DNA of 64,000 bases from Pseudoxanthomonas beigongshangi. Its GTDB lineage: Bacteria; Pseudomonadota; Gammaproteobacteria; Xanthomonadales; Xanthomonadaceae. The position numbers and the translations under genes are program-made. This document shows, piece by piece, positions 36,149 through 50,261 of the stretch. The notes under the pieces are model-generated. The model was not told where the DNA came from, did not search any database, and was given only the letters and a program-made list of their open reading frames with translations. The DNA lies in assembly GCF_016820515.1 (NCBI RefSeq), contig NZ_JADHDV010000005.1, forward strand, positions 149,340 to 213,339. The letters run 5' to 3'. Numbering within the stretch: the stretch's first letter is position 1; each line of letters opens with the position of its first letter.

Positions 36149-36331
36149 GGTTCCTCCCCAGGAACTTGTGCGGGTGTGCGCGGATGGTGCCACTCCGATG
36201 GGTAGCTTGTCACCGGGCGGTGCATCAGGGGACGGGGAGGACGACCCCGAACAGGCCAGTGTGAAATGTTCGCAGGGCGATCAGGCGTCGGGCGATGCGA
36301 GTAGCGCCTTCAGGGTTTAGGTCTCCAACTG

Positions 36332-36409
36332 CCCACGCTGCCAGCGTGGGACGCGGCGAAGCATCCGGAATCAGCCGTCGAGCCAAAGCCATGCCCTGGG
36401 GGCATGGCT
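36332..36409. other. Two strong hairpins between parE and the S9 gene
   Basis: CCCACGCTG / CAGCGTGGG (36332-36350) has a one-base spacer, and AGCCATGCCC / GGGCATGGCT (36387-36409) has a 3-base loop. They lie in the 312-base gap (36149-36460) downstream of parE and upstream of the S9 gene, both on the minus strand. No T-runs follow. No gene is seen in the gap. Confidence 0.55.
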
Positions 36410-36460
36410 GGCGCGGGTGGCACCGCCGTCGCCACGGCCGCCGGCGGTGGGTCGCCGTGA

Positions 36461-38350
36461 TCAGACTTCCAGCGAAGCCAGATCTCCCTTGGTCTCCAAC
36501 CAGCTCTTCCGCTCGCCCGCGCGCTTTTTCGCCAGCAGCATGTCCATCAGCGAATGGGTCTGGTCGCCGTCTTCGACGGTCAACTGGACCAGCCGGCGGG
36601 TGTCCGGGTGGATGGTTGACTCGCGCAGCTGCGAGGCATTCATTTCGCCCAGGCCCTTGAAGCGGGTGACGTTGACCGCGCCCTTGATCTTCTCGCGCTG
36701 GATCTTCTCCAGCAGCAGGCGCTTTTCTTCCTCGTCCAGGGCGTAGAACACCTGCTTGCCCACGTCCACGCGGAACAGCGGCGGCATCGCCACGAACACG
36801 TGGCCGGCCTGCACCAGCGCCGGGAAATGGCGCAGGAACAGCGCGCTGAGCAGGGTCGCGATGTGCAGGCCGTCGGAGTCCGCGTCCGCCAGGATCACCA
36901 CCTTGCCGTAGCGCAGGCCGGAGATGTCTTCCTTGCCCGGGTCGCAACCGATGGCCACGGCCAGGTCGTGCACTTCCTGCGAGGCCAGCACGCTGCCGGA
37001 AGCGACCTCCCAGGTGTTCAGGATCTTGCCGCGCAGCGGCAGGATCGCCTGGAAGTCCTTGTCGCGTGCCTGCTTGGCGCTGCCGCCGGCCGAATCGCCT
37101 TCGACCAGGAACAACTCGGTCCGCGACAGGTCCTGGCTGATGCAGTCGGCCAGCTTGCCGGGCAGGGCCGGACCCTGGGTGACCTTCTTGCGCACGACCT
37201 GCTTTTCGGTCTTCAGCCGCGCGGCGGCACGCTCGATGGCGATCTGGGCGATGCGTTCGCCCAGGTCGACGTGCTGGTTCAGCCACAGGCTGAAAGCGTC
37301 GTGGGCGGCGCCCTCGATGAAACCGGCGGCCTGGCGCGAGCTCAGGCGTTCCTTGGTCTGGCCGCTGAACTGCGGGTCGGTCATCTTCAGCGACAGCACG
37401 AAGGCCACCCGATCCCAGACGTCCTCCGGGGCCAGCTTGACCCCGCGCGGCAGCAGGTTGCGGAAGTCGCAGAACTCGCGCAGCGCATCGGTCAGGCCGC
37501 TGCGCAGGCCGTTGACGTGGGTGCCGTGCTGGGCGGTGGGAATCAGGTTGACGTAGCTTTCCTGGACCAGTTCGCCGTCCGGCACCCAGGCCACGGCCCA
37601 GTCGACGATCTCGGTGTCCTTCTTCAGCTGGCCGACGAACAGCTCCGGTGGCAGCAGCTCGCGGCCCTGCATCTCGCCCTTGAGGTAATCGCGCAGGCCG
37701 TCCTCGTAATGCCAGGCATCGCGCTCGCCGGTGGCCTCGTCGTACAGCTTGACGGTCAGGCCCGGGCACAGCACCGCCTTGGCGCGCAGCAGGTGGCGCA
37801 AGGCGCGCGCGTTGAACTTGGGCGTGTCGAAGTACTTGGCGTCCGGCCAGAAGCGCAGGCGGGTGCCGGTGTTCTTCTTGCCGACCGTGCCGACGGCCTC
37901 CAGCTTCGAGGCAGCGTCGCCGTCGCGGAATTCCATCCGGTACTCGTTGCCTTCACGCTTGATGAAGATCTCGACCTTCTTCGACAGCGCATTGACCACG
38001 CTCACGCCGACGCCGTGCAGGCCACCGCTGAAGGTGTAGTTGCGGTTGCTGAACTTGCCGCCCGCGTGCAGGCGGGTGAGGATGAGTTCGACGCCCGGGA
38101 TCTTCTCTTCCGGGTGGATGTCCACCGGCATGCCGCGGCCGTCGTCGCTGACCTCGCAACTGCCGTCCTTGTACAGGGTGACCTCGATCTCGCCGGCGTG
38201 GCCGGCCAGCGCCTCGTCCACGGAGTTGTCGATGACTTCCTGCGCCAGATGGTTCGGGCGCGCGGTGTCGGTGTACATGCCCGGGCGGCGCTTGACCGGA
38301 TCCAGGCCGGAAAGGACTTCGATGTCGGCGGCGTTGTAGCGACTGCTCAT
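36461..38350 (-). CDS. parE: DNA topoisomerase IV subunit B
   Basis: A 629-residue type II topoisomerase ATPase subunit, the usual ParE length and shorter than GyrB. The GHKL ATPase domain shows EVIDNSVDEALAGHAGEIEV, DDGRGMPVDIHPEE and GGLHGVGVSVVNALS. The Toprim domain shows LVEGDSAGGSAKQARD and DADSDGLHIATLL, and the C-terminal QLRESTIHPDTRRLVQL motif is present. Together with ParC it decatenates daughter chromosomes; parC is not in the window. The ATG at 38350 has no evident Shine-Dalgarno. Confidence 0.96.
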   Translation of the reverse strand: MSSRYNAADIEVLSGLDPVKRRPGMYTDTARPNHLAQEVIDNSVDEALAGHAGEIEVTLYKDGSCEVSDDGRGMPVDIHPEEKIPGVELILTRLHAGGKFSNRNYTFSGGLHGVGVSVVNALSKKVEIFIKREGNEYRMEFRDGDAASKLEAVGTVGKKNTGTRLRFWPDAKYFDTPKFNARALRHLLRAKAVLCPGLTVKLYDEATGERDAWHYEDGLRDYLKGEMQGRELLPPELFVGQLKKDTEIVDWAVAWVPDGELVQESYVNLIPTAQHGTHVNGLRSGLTDALREFCDFRNLLPRGVKLAPEDVWDRVAFVLSLKMTDPQFSGQTKERLSSRQAAGFIEGAAHDAFSLWLNQHVDLGERIAQIAIERAAARLKTEKQVVRKKVTQGPALPGKLADCISQDLSRTELFLVEGDSAGGSAKQARDKDFQAILPLRGKILNTWEVASGSVLASQEVHDLAVAIGCDPGKEDISGLRYGKVVILADADSDGLHIATLLSALFLRHFPALVQAGHVFVAMPPLFRVDVGKQVFYALDEEEKRLLLEKIQREKIKGAVNVTRFKGLGEMNASQLRESTIHPDTRRLVQLTVEDGDQTHSLMDMLLAKKRAGERKSWLETKGDLASLEV

Positions 38351-38595
38351 GTTCGGTGGTCGGATGCTCGTGTGTCGGGGCGCGGCAGGGAGGCCGGCCA
38401 GGCGATAGGCCCGGGCGGCTGCGCATCGGGAACGTGTCGGTCCCGCGATGCGGCGAGACGCGAAGTGTGCGGCCAGCGCGCCGTTTTTGCACGTTCAGGA
38501 GCGGGCGAGCGCCAATGCGGTATCGTGCGCGCGTCAGTTGAGTGCCGCCGTTCCGGCCCCCATCTGGCGATGCAACGAGTGAATGGAGACGAGCC

Positions 38596-38853
38596 ATGAA
38601 ACCGCGCAAGCTGTTGATCCTCACCCTGGCCGCCGTGACGGCCGCCGCCGCCGGCCTGGCGCTGGCGCAGTCCAAGTCCGGCAGCCAGGACGCCGACAAG
38701 TCCGGGTCCTCGCAGTCCGACTCCTCCGATGCCGACCGCAAGGCGCAGCGCCGGGCCGCCAACGAGGCCGCCGCCGCCGAGCGCGCCAAGCAGAAGGGCG
38801 AGCAGGGCAAGAAATCCGGCAGCCAGGAAGAGGAAGAAGAGCGCAAGCCCTGA
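38596..38853 (+). CDS. Small secreted charged protein of unknown function
   Basis: An 85-residue protein with a signal peptide (MKPRKLLILTLAAVTAAAAGLALA) and a low-complexity mature part of S, D, K, E, Q and A (SKSGSQDADKSGSSQSDSSD and later KGEQGKKSGSQEEEEERKP). It is likely to be disordered. The ATG at 38596 follows GGAG with 8 bases spacing, and a terminator follows, so it looks like a real single gene. It sits between divergent parE and pyrG. I do not recognise a family. Confidence 0.7.
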   Translation: MKPRKLLILTLAAVTAAAAGLALAQSKSGSQDADKSGSSQSDSSDADRKAQRRAANEAAAAERAKQKGEQGKKSGSQEEEEERKP

Positions 38854-38906
38854 TTCCCGCGAAACCTTTGCCGCACAAGGCTTTCGAGCCTGTTCGGCAC
38901 CCCCGG

Positions 38907-38937
38907 ACGCCCCGCCTGAGCGGGGCGTTCGGCTTTT
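38907..38937 (+). terminator. Terminator before pyrG
   Basis: The stem ACGCCCCGC / GCGGGGCGT with a CTGA loop is followed by TCGGCTTTT. It ends the small gene at 38853; pyrG starts 48 bases after it. Confidence 0.8.
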
Positions 38938-38939
38938 AG

Positions 38940-40646
<1,707 letters not shown>

Positions 40647-40704
40647 ACGCGCTCCGGACCGGTCGCGAAACGTCGCGATCCGGGCCGGTGTCCTGGTGTT
40701 ACGG

Positions 40705-40726
40705 TCGCGACTGACGTCGCTCCTAC
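40705..40726 (-). repeat. Single REP arm in the kdsA leader
   Basis: One GTAG-headed arm on the minus strand, with variable base C on the arm's own strand, ends 11 bases before the kdsA start codon. The head is followed at once by GAGG, the kdsA ribosome-binding site. All other REP arms in the window lie in groups of two or more. Confidence 0.88.
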
Positions 40727-40737
40727 GAGGTACTGCA

Positions 40738-41571
40738 ATGAAACTCTGCGGTTTTGAAGTCGGCCTGGACAAGCCCCTGTTCCTGATCGCCGGTCCCTGC
40801 GTGATCGAGTCCATGCAACTGCAACTGGATGTCGCCGGCCGGCTGAAGGAAATCACCGGAAAGCTGGGGATGAACTTCATCTTCAAGTCCAGCTTCGACA
40901 AGGCCAACCGCACCTCCGGCACCAGCTTCCGCGGCCCCGGCATGGAAGAGGGCCTGAAGGTCCTGGCCGAGGTGAAGAAGCAGATTGGCGTGCCGGTGCT
41001 GACCGATGTGCACGAATACACCCCGATGGACGAAGTCGCCTCGGTGGTGGATGTGCTGCAGACCCCCGCCTTCCTGGTCCGCCAGACCGATTTCATCAGG
41101 AAGGTCTGTTCGGCCGGCCGCCCGGTCAACATCAAGAAGGGCCAGTTCCTGTCGCCGTGGGACATGAAACCGGTCGTCGAGAAGGCCAAGTCCACCGGCA
41201 ACAACGACATCATGGTGTGCGAACGCGGCGCCAGCTTCGGCTACAACAATCTGGTCAGCGACATGCGCTCGCTCAGCGTGATGCGCGATACCGGTTGCCC
41301 GGTCGTATTCGACGCCACCCACTCGGTGCAGTTGCCGGGCGGGCAGGGCAGCAGCTCCGGCGGCCAGCGCGAGTTCGTGCCGGTGCTGGCGCGCGCGGCG
41401 GTTGCGGTCGGCGTGGCCGGCCTGTTCGCCGAGACCCATCCGGATCCGTCCAAGGCGCTGTCCGACGGCCCCAACGCGTGGCCGCTGGACAAGATGGAAG
41501 CGTTGCTGGAAACCCTGCTGGCGCTGGATTCGGTCACCAAGCGTTCGGCGTTCCTGGAACAGACGCTGTAA
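40738..41571 (+). CDS. kdsA: 3-deoxy-8-phosphooctulonate (Kdo-8-P) synthase
   Basis: A 277-residue enzyme that condenses phosphoenolpyruvate and arabinose 5-phosphate for the lipopolysaccharide inner core. [24 protein letters not shown] and TDVHEY are the family motifs, and [14 protein letters not shown] and [16 protein letters not shown] complete the TIM barrel. The ATG at 40738 has GAGG seven bases upstream. The gene follows pyrG by 91 bases that contain a REP arm. Confidence 0.96.
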   Translation: MKLCGFEVGLDKPLFLIAGPCVIESMQLQLDVAGRLKEITGKLGMNFIFKSSFDKANRTSGTSFRGPGMEEGLKVLAEVKKQIGVPVLTDVHEYTPMDEVASVVDVLQTPAFLVRQTDFIRKVCSAGRPVNIKKGQFLSPWDMKPVVEKAKSTGNNDIMVCERGASFGYNNLVSDMRSLSVMRDTGCPVVFDATHSVQLPGGQGSSSGGQREFVPVLARAAVAVGVAGLFAETHPDPSKALSDGPNAWPLDKMEALLETLLALDSVTKRSAFLEQTL

Positions 41572-41596
41572 GCCATCCACGGACATGCGGCCGGCG

Positions 41597-42103
41597 ATGA
41601 AATCGCTGTGGTTGCTGAGCATCCTGGGCATCGCGGGGGCAGGGACTCCCGCGCTCGCCTGTTCGATCGGCAGCGGCATTCCCGAGGACGATCTGGCGGA
41701 AGGCTACCGGCAAAGCAGCCACGTCTTCGTCGCGCGCCTGATCCGCTACCGGAAAGTGGCGCCACCCGCGGGCGGCACCTACATGCGGGTCGAAGCGGAC
41801 TACGAACTCGTCGAAGCCATCAAGGGGCGCCCGGCGGCGCACGGCGTGCTGTTCGAATCGGATCCGTACTCCCCGCTTCCGGGGCATGCGCCCGGGCCCG
41901 CCTGCGGACCTTGGCTGGTGCATGGGGAAAACGTGGGCACCTTGGCGCTGGTCATGGCGGATGATGATGGTGCGGTCGATGCGCGCCACCTGCGCGTGCG
42001 TCCGTTTTCGCGGCGCCTGTCGGCTCCGGAGCAGGGGATGGATGAAGGGCTGGAGATCATCCTGCGCCTCCATGAGCAATCCGCTTCGCCGAAGACGCGT
42101 TGA
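41597..42103 (+). CDS. Secreted protein of unknown function
   Basis: A 168-residue protein with a signal peptide ending MKSLWLLSILGIAGAGTPALA and a cysteine directly after it (ACSIGSG), though the site does not fit a lipobox well. Cysteines at CSIG and ACGPWLVHGENVG, with YELVEAIKGRP between, recall small NTR/TIMP-like folds, a weak resemblance only. An ATG at 41585 is in the same frame. It is wedged between kdsA and the next secreted gene, all plus strand. I do not assign a function. Confidence 0.68.
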   Translation: MKSLWLLSILGIAGAGTPALACSIGSGIPEDDLAEGYRQSSHVFVARLIRYRKVAPPAGGTYMRVEADYELVEAIKGRPAAHGVLFESDPYSPLPGHAPGPACGPWLVHGENVGTLALVMADDDGAVDARHLRVRPFSRRLSAPEQGMDEGLEIILRLHEQSASPKTR

Positions 42104-42248
42104 ACGGTTTTGCGGACAAGCGTGTGATTCGTACGACAAGCATCCACTGCGCACGTCATTGTGATTTGGCAGGGGCCAACCCGGTGGGGATAATCGAGGC
42201 GTGGCCGAATCCGGCTGTTCGTCTTTCATTTCCGGTGTTTGTCTACGC

Positions 42249-44752
<2,504 letters not shown>

Positions 44753-44755
44753 GCC

Positions 44756-45127
44756 ATGCGCCGACTGGTCTGGCTGCTGCTGGTACTGGCGCTGCTGCTG
44801 GCCTGGCTGCAATACCGGTTCTGGTTCGGCGCGGGCAGTTCGGGTGAAGTGGTCGCGCTGGAAAGCCAGGTGGTCGTGCAAAAACGCGAGAACGCCGGCC
44901 TGCAGGAACGCAACGACGCGCTCGCCGCCGAAGTCGAAGACCTCAAGTCCGGCGAGGCGGCGGTCGAGGAACGCGCGCGTAGCGAACTGGGCATGATCAA
45001 GCCGGGCGAGAAGTTCTACCGCGTGGTGGAACCGACCGCACCGGTGCCGGCACCGCCCGTGGCCACGGAGGACGGTGAAGCCGCCGCCGAACCAGCCCCG
45101 ATCGCCGAACCGGAGCACCAGCCCTGA
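44756..45127 (+). CDS. ftsB: Cell division protein FtsB
   Basis: A 123-residue bitopic membrane protein of the FtsQLB complex. One membrane helix at about residues 4-20 ([20 protein letters not shown]) is followed by a coiled coil ([20 protein letters not shown]) and [14 protein letters not shown], the conserved FtsB end. A proline- and alanine-rich tail of about 30 residues makes it longer than the E. coli protein (103). It starts three bases after eno and its TGA shares a base with the ispD ATG. Confidence 0.93.
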   Translation: MRRLVWLLLVLALLLAWLQYRFWFGAGSSGEVVALESQVVVQKRENAGLQERNDALAAEVEDLKSGEAAVEERARSELGMIKPGEKFYRVVEPTAPVPAPPVATEDGEAAAEPAPIAEPEHQP

Positions 45128-45822
45128 TGGCCGGGATCTGGGCGGTGATTCCCGCCGCCGGGCGCGGCACGCGCTTTGGTGGCGAGATTCCCAAGCAGTA
45201 CCTGCGCGTGGCCGGCCGGCTGCTGCTGGAACACACGCTGGAGGCGCTGTTCGCGCACGATGCCGTGCTGGGCGCGGTGCTGGCGTTGTCGGCCGACGAT
45301 GCGGACTGGCCGGGCTGGACCTCGTTCGCCGGCCGGCCGTTGCTGACCTGCACCGGCGGCGCGACCCGCGCCGAGTCGGTGCTGGCCGGGCTCAACGCGC
45401 TGCCTGACGACGTGCGCGCCGACGACTTCGTGCTGGTGCACGACGCCGCACGGCCCAACCTCGGGCTGGCCGATCTGGCCCAGTTGCTTGAACGCGGACG
45501 CAACGACCCGATCGGCGCCATCCTCGCCGCGCCGGTGCGCGACACGCTCAAGCGGGCCGGCGACGACGGCGGTATCGACGGCACCGAACCGCGCGAGCGG
45601 CTGTGGCGTGCCTTCACCCCCCAGCTGTTCCGCCGCCTGCACCTGCAACGCGCGCTGGAAGCCGCAGCCGGCAATGGCATCGAAGTCACCGACGAGGCGA
45701 TGGCGATGGAGCGGCAGGGCCTGCGCCCGCTGCTGATCGAAGGCGCCGAGGACAACTTCAAGATCACCACCCCGGCGGATCTGGCGCGCTTCGAGTTCAT
45801 ACTGGCCCAGCGCGGCCGCTGA
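45127..45822 (+). CDS. ispD: 2-C-methyl-D-erythritol 4-phosphate cytidylyltransferase
   Basis: A 231-residue enzyme of the MEP isoprenoid pathway. The nucleotide-binding loop [20 protein letters not shown], the VLVHDAARP region and [11 protein letters not shown] are family motifs. It uses CTP, made by pyrG nearby. It starts on the last base of the ftsB stop. Confidence 0.95.
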   Translation: MAGIWAVIPAAGRGTRFGGEIPKQYLRVAGRLLLEHTLEALFAHDAVLGAVLALSADDADWPGWTSFAGRPLLTCTGGATRAESVLAGLNALPDDVRADDFVLVHDAARPNLGLADLAQLLERGRNDPIGAILAAPVRDTLKRAGDDGGIDGTEPRERLWRAFTPQLFRRLHLQRALEAAAGNGIEVTDEAMAMERQGLRPLLIEGAEDNFKITTPADLARFEFILAQRGR

Positions 45823-45893
45823 CGCTTCCGGCAGGAGCGCCGTCCCGGCGCGGCGCTTCTCCCGGTGACAACCCGGCTTCTTTTTTGTTGGAT

Positions 45894-46391
45894 ATGCACA
45901 TGCACGACCTTCCTTCCATCCGCATCGGCCAGGGATTCGACGTCCACGCCTTCGGCGATGGCGACCATCTGATGCTGGGTGGCGTGCGCGTGCCGCACGA
46001 TCGCGGCGTGCTGGCGCACAGCGACGGCGACGTGGTGCTGCACGCGCTGTGCGACGCCATTCTCGGCGCGCTCGCGCTGGGCGACATCGGCAAGCATTTC
46101 CCGCCTTCGGATCCGCGCTGGAAAGGCGCGGACAGCCGCCATTTCCTGCGCCACTGCAATGCCCTGATCGGCGAGCGCGGATGGCGCGTCGGCAACGCCG
46201 ACGTCACCGTGATCGGCGAACGGCCCAAGGTCGGCCCGCACGCCGACGTGATGCGCGCCGCCATCGCCCAGGACCTGGAAACCGACATCGACGCCATCGC
46301 CATCAAGGCGACCACCACCGAGAAGCTCGGCTTCACCGGCCGCGGCGAAGGCATCGCCGCGCAGGCGGTGGTGCTGCTGGTGCGTGCGTGA
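45894..46391 (+). CDS. ispF: 2-C-methyl-D-erythritol 2,4-cyclodiphosphate synthase
   Basis: A 165-residue trimeric zinc enzyme of the MEP pathway, after IspD and Isp[20 protein letters not shown] and [20 protein letters not shown] carry the zinc ligands and [20 protein letters not shown] closes it. It starts at the ATG at 45894; the ATG at 45900 is the alternative. It is 71 bases after ispD, and its stop overlaps the truD start. Confidence 0.95.
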   Translation: MHMHDLPSIRIGQGFDVHAFGDGDHLMLGGVRVPHDRGVLAHSDGDVVLHALCDAILGALALGDIGKHFPPSDPRWKGADSRHFLRHCNALIGERGWRVGNADVTVIGERPKVGPHADVMRAAIAQDLETDIDAIAIKATTTEKLGFTGRGEGIAAQAVVLLVRA

Positions 46392-47434
46392 GCTCGGAAC
46401 TGCCGCGCGCCTTCGGCGCATCGGTGCTGGCGGCGCGTTTCCGCGCCACGCCGGAGGATTTCTTCGTCGAGGAACTGCCCGGGTTCGAACCCACCGGCGA
46501 GGGCGAGCACTTGCTGCTGACCGTGCAAAAGCGCGGCATGAATACCGCCTTCGCGGCCAAGCGCATCGCCGCCTGGGCCGGACTGCAGGAGATGGCGATT
46601 GGCTATGCGGGCCTGAAGGATCGCCACGCGGTGACCCGCCAGCGCTTCAGCGTGCACCTGCCCAGGCGCAATGCCCCTGACATCGCCGCCCTCAACGCGG
46701 ACGACCTGCAGGTGCTGGAATCGACCTGGCATAACCGCAAGCTGCCGCGCGGCGCGCTGGCAGGCAACCGTTTCGTGCTGGTATTGCGCGATGTGCGCGG
46801 AGATCGCGCGGAGATCGAACAGCGTCTGGCGGACATCGCCGCGCAGGGTCTGCCCAACTGGTTCGGCGAACAACGGTTCGGCCGCGACGGCGGCAACGTC
46901 GCCGCGGCGCTGGCGATGTTCGGTGGCCGCCGGGTGCGCCGCGATCAGCGCTCGATGCTGCTGTCGGCCGCGCGTTCGGAGCTGTTCAACCGGGTGTTGA
47001 CTGCGCGCATCACCGCGGGCAACTGGAACCAGGGCATGGACGGCGAAGTGTGGATGCTGGACGGCAGTCGCAGCGTATTCGGCCCGGAGCCGTGGAACGA
47101 CACCCTGGCGCAGCGCCTGGCCGCATTCGACATCCACCCCAGCGGCCCGCTATGGGGCGCCGGGGAACTGCGCACCACCGGGGAATGCCGTGAACTGGAA
47201 CTGGCCGCGCTGGCCGACGATACCGCCCATCGCTTGCGCGGCGGACTCGAGCAGGCGGAGCTGCGCCAGGAACGCCGCGCGCTGCGCCTGCGCCCGCAGG
47301 CAATGGCCTGGGAATGGCTCGCCGATGACGTGCTGTCGCTGGGGTTCGCGCTGCCGCCGGGCAGCTACGCCACCGCGCTGCTGCATGAGCTGGGCGAAGT
47401 CGTGGAAGCGGATCGCGAGGCGCAGGCATCCTGA
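46388..47434 (+). CDS. truD: tRNA pseudouridine(13) synthase
   Basis: A 348-residue enzyme making pseudouridine at position 13 of tRNA-Glu. The catalytic aspartate is in [17 protein letters not shown], and [19 protein letters not shown] and [16 protein letters not shown] are the other TruD motifs. The start is a GTG overlapping the ispF stop (GTGA). It is the last gene of the eno-ftsB-ispD-ispF-truD run. Confidence 0.95.
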   Translation: MSSELPRAFGASVLAARFRATPEDFFVEELPGFEPTGEGEHLLLTVQKRGMNTAFAAKRIAAWAGLQEMAIGYAGLKDRHAVTRQRFSVHLPRRNAPDIAALNADDLQVLESTWHNRKLPRGALAGNRFVLVLRDVRGDRAEIEQRLADIAAQGLPNWFGEQRFGRDGGNVAAALAMFGGRRVRRDQRSMLLSAARSELFNRVLTARITAGNWNQGMDGEVWMLDGSRSVFGPEPWNDTLAQRLAAFDIHPSGPLWGAGELRTTGECRELELAALADDTAHRLRGGLEQAELRQERRALRLRPQAMAWEWLADDVLSLGFALPPGSYATALLHELGEVVEADREAQAS

Positions 47435-47531
47435 GCGGGCGGCCGCGCGTCATGCGCGAAGGCATGGCGGAGCGGGGCCGGTGGTTGCCGCATGCGTCGA
47501 TTCGATGGGCGTCCTGTATCGCGCCGACCCG

Positions 47532-48068
47532 TCAGCGCCGCGCCAGCAGCACCAGCACCGCGCCGGTCCCGCCCTGCGTGGCGGGCGCGGAATGGAACGC
47601 CAGCACGTCGCCACGCTGGCGCAACAGCCGATCCACCAGGTTCTTCAGCACCGGAATCTCGCGCTCGTTGCGACGGCCCTTGCCGTGGATGATGCGCACG
47701 CAACCATGCTCGTGCGCATGGGCCTCCTGCATGAACTGGCGCAGCAGGCGTTCGGCCTCGGCGGCGGTGGCGCCGTGCAGATCCAGTTCGTCCTGGGCCG
47801 AGAACTGGCCCTTGCGCAGGCGCTGGAACACCCGCGGCGGCACCTTGTCGCGGCGGAAACTGAGTACGTCGCCGGCCTCCAGCAGCGCCAGGTCGTCCAG
47901 CCCGCGCTGGAACTCGCTGCGCGCGTCCACCTCGTCGCGTTCGGCCATGCGCGCGGCGGGGCGCGGCTTCGGCGGCCGTGGAGGCGGCGCGGCGTCCGCC
48001 ATCGGCTTCACCTCGCCGATGGCCTGGCGGAACAAGGCGGCGTCGTCGTCTTCGGGGGGATCGGACAT
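47532..48068 (-). CDS. Smr domain protein
   Basis: A 178-residue protein with a C-terminal Smr domain (LDLHGATAAEAERLLRQF, VRIIHGKGRRNE) that in related proteins is a nuclease. The N-terminal 80 residues are charged and proline-rich, as in the YdaL/SmrA group. It stands alone on the minus strand between truD and surE; in related genomes a small Smr gene is often in this place. Which nucleic acid it cleaves is not evident. Confidence 0.88.
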   Translation of the reverse strand: MSDPPEDDDAALFRQAIGEVKPMADAAPPPRPPKPRPAARMAERDEVDARSEFQRGLDDLALLEAGDVLSFRRDKVPPRVFQRLRKGQFSAQDELDLHGATAAEAERLLRQFMQEAHAHEHGCVRIIHGKGRRNEREIPVLKNLVDRLLRQRGDVLAFHSAPATQGGTGAVLVLLARR

Positions 48069-48158
48069 GGCCCACAGCGTAGCGCGGCGGGCGCGTGACG
48101 CAAGCGCGGGAAGCGGTCATCCGCTTCCGGTATCATGGGCCGTCCCCCGAGGAAGCAC

Positions 48159-48938
48159 ATGCGCGTACTTGTCAGCAACGATGACGGCGTCGACGCCCCC
48201 GGCATCCGCATTCTGGCGGAGGGGTTGCGCGAGGCCGGCCATGAAGTGTTCGTCATCGCGCCGGATCGCGATCGTTCCGGCGCCAGCAACTCGCTCACCC
48301 TGGATCTGCCGATCCGGCTAAAGCGGATCGACCACTACACCTGCAGCGTCGCCGGCACGCCGACCGACTGCGTGCACCTGGCGCTGACCGGCATGCTGGA
48401 GTTCGAACCGGACATCGTGGTGTCCGGCATCAACAATTCCGCCAACCTCGGCGACGACGTGATCTATTCCGGCACCGTGTCGGCGGCGATGGAAGGGCGC
48501 TTCCTCGGCCTGCCGGCGGTGGCGATGTCGCTGGTCTCGCGCAATCACGAGCCGCGCCATTTCGAAACCGCCGCGCGCGCCGCGGTGGAAATCGTTGCCC
48601 GGCTGAAGGCCGATCCGCTGCCCGCCGACACCATCCTCAACGTCAACGTGCCGGATCGCGCGTGGAGCGAAGTGCGTGGCTTCGAGGTCACCCGGCTCGG
48701 CAACCGCCATCGCTCCGAACCCTGCGTGACCCAGCAGGATCCGCGCGGCAACACCGTGTACTGGATCGGCCCGGCCGGTCCGGAACAGGATGCCGGCCCG
48801 GGCACCGACTTCCATGCCGTGCGCATGGGCAACATCTCCATCACCCCGATCCACGTTGATCTGACCCGCTACCAGGCGCTGGAAAAGGTCGCCGGCTGGG
48901 TCGATGGCCTGACCTCCTCGCTGGAGAACCCGGCGTGA
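48159..48938 (+). CDS. surE: 5'/3'-nucleotidase SurE
   Basis: A 259-residue metal-dependent nucleotidase. [20 protein letters not shown] carries the DD metal site, followed by [36 protein letters not shown] and [10 protein letters not shown]. The start at 48159 has GAGGA 5 bases upstream. It is coupled to pcm by a GTGA overlap, an order conserved in many gammaproteobacteria and linked to stationary-phase survival. Confidence 0.95.
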   Translation: MRVLVSNDDGVDAPGIRILAEGLREAGHEVFVIAPDRDRSGASNSLTLDLPIRLKRIDHYTCSVAGTPTDCVHLALTGMLEFEPDIVVSGINNSANLGDDVIYSGTVSAAMEGRFLGLPAVAMSLVSRNHEPRHFETAARAAVEIVARLKADPLPADTILNVNVPDRAWSEVRGFEVTRLGNRHRSEPCVTQQDPRGNTVYWIGPAGPEQDAGPGTDFHAVRMGNISITPIHVDLTRYQALEKVAGWVDGLTSSLENPA

Positions 48939-49612
48939 CCCCGCGGCTGCGCCTGCAACCGGAAGCCGTGGGCATGGGCATGACCTCGCAGCGCGTGCGC
49001 GATCGCCTGGTCGAGCGCCTGCGTGAGTCCGGCATCCGCGACGAGACCGTGCTCAACGCCATCCGGCTGGTACCGCGCCATCTGTTCGTCGACGAGGCGC
49101 TGGCCACGCGAGCCTACGAGGACACCGCGCTGCCGATCGGCCACAGCCAGACCATCTCGCAGCCGTGGGTGGTGGCGCGCATGACCGAGGCGCTGCTGCA
49201 GGGCGCGCCGAAGAAGGTGCTGGAAATCGGCACCGGTTCCGGCTACCAGGCCGCGGTGCTGGCCGCGCTGGGACTGGAGGTCTATACCGTCGAACGCATC
49301 GGCGACCTGCTGCGCCAGGCGCGCAAGCGCCTGCGCCAGCTCGGCATGAACGTGCGCAGCAAGCATGACGACGGCCGCATCGGCTGGCCGGAACATGCGC
49401 CGTACGACGGCATCCTGGTCACCGCCGCCGCGCCGGCGCTGGTCAACGCGCTGATCGATCAGCTGGCGGTGGGTGGTCATCTGATTGCCCCGGTTGGTGG
49501 CTCCGGTTCGCAATCGCTGGTCAAGCTGACCAAGCGCGAGGACGGCAGCGTGCAGGAGGAAACCCTGGCGCCGGTCGTGTTCGTTCCCCTGTTGTCCGGC
49601 ACCCTGGACTGA
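48935..49612 (+). CDS. pcm: Protein-L-isoaspartate O-methyltransferase
   Basis: A 225-residue enzyme that methylates isoaspartyl residues so that damaged proteins can be repaired. The SAM-binding motif [36 protein letters not shown] and [16 protein letters not shown] are characteristic. The start is a GTG overlapping the surE stop by 4 bases. Confidence 0.94.
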   Translation: MTPRLRLQPEAVGMGMTSQRVRDRLVERLRESGIRDETVLNAIRLVPRHLFVDEALATRAYEDTALPIGHSQTISQPWVVARMTEALLQGAPKKVLEIGTGSGYQAAVLAALGLEVYTVERIGDLLRQARKRLRQLGMNVRSKHDDGRIGWPEHAPYDGILVTAAAPALVNALIDQLAVGGHLIAPVGGSGSQSLVKLTKREDGSVQEETLAPVVFVPLLSGTLD

Positions 49613-49618
49613 TCGCGG

Positions 49619-50230
49619 ATGCAGATCTTCAAACCGCTGTACGAGCGCGCGATCCAGTGGGCCCGGCATCCGCGCGCGCCCGCGCTGCTGACCGGGTTGA
49701 GCTTCATCGAGGCGATCATCTTCCCGGTGATGCCGGAGGTGATGCTGGCCCCGATGTGCGTGGCCAATCCGAAGCGCTCGCTGTGGTTCGCCACCCTCAG
49801 CCTGGCCGGCTCCATGGCCGGCGCGCTGGTCGGTTACGCGCTGGGCCACTACGCCTTCGAGGCGCTCAAGCCGCTGTTCGCCGCGCTGGGCATGCTCGAC
49901 AGCATCGAGGCGGGTATCGGCCTGGTGAAGGCCAAGATGGCCGAGTCGCCGTGGGCGGTCTTCACCTTCCTGGTACTCGGTGGCTTCATGCCGATCCCGA
50001 TGAAGGTGTTCACGTGGGCGTCGGGTATCGTGGGCGTGCCTATGCTGCAATACGTGCTCAGCATGCTGATCGGACGCGGCAAGCGGGTGTACCTGCTGGG
50101 CATCGCGATCCGGTTGGGCGGGGCGCGTGCCGAGGCGGCGCTGCGCCGCTGGATCGAACCGGTGGGCTGGATTGCCACCGCACTGGTGGTGGCGCTGGTC
50201 GGCTGGCTGGTCTGGCGCGCCTCCACCTGA
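49619..50230 (+). CDS. YqaA family membrane protein (DedA/VTT type)
   Basis: A 203-residue membrane protein with about five hydrophobic segments. SFIEAIIFPVMPEVMLAPMC and GGFMPIPMKVFTWASGIVGV match the SNARE-associated (VTT) family, to which lipid-flipping DedA proteins belong. It starts 6 bases after pcm and sits between pcm and nlpD, which are adjacent in E. coli. Its role is not known. Confidence 0.87.
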   Translation: MQIFKPLYERAIQWARHPRAPALLTGLSFIEAIIFPVMPEVMLAPMCVANPKRSLWFATLSLAGSMAGALVGYALGHYAFEALKPLFAALGMLDSIEAGIGLVKAKMAESPWAVFTFLVLGGFMPIPMKVFTWASGIVGVPMLQYVLSMLIGRGKRVYLLGIAIRLGGARAEAALRRWIEPVGWIATALVVALVGWLVWRAST

Positions 50231-50261
50231 TTCCTGGTATCCGCAGAAGGTGAGTGAACGG

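Noticed and set aside
46480..46500. tRNA T-loop-like GGTTCGAACCC
   Set aside because: It lies inside truD in a conserved protein motif, with no cloverleaf around it.
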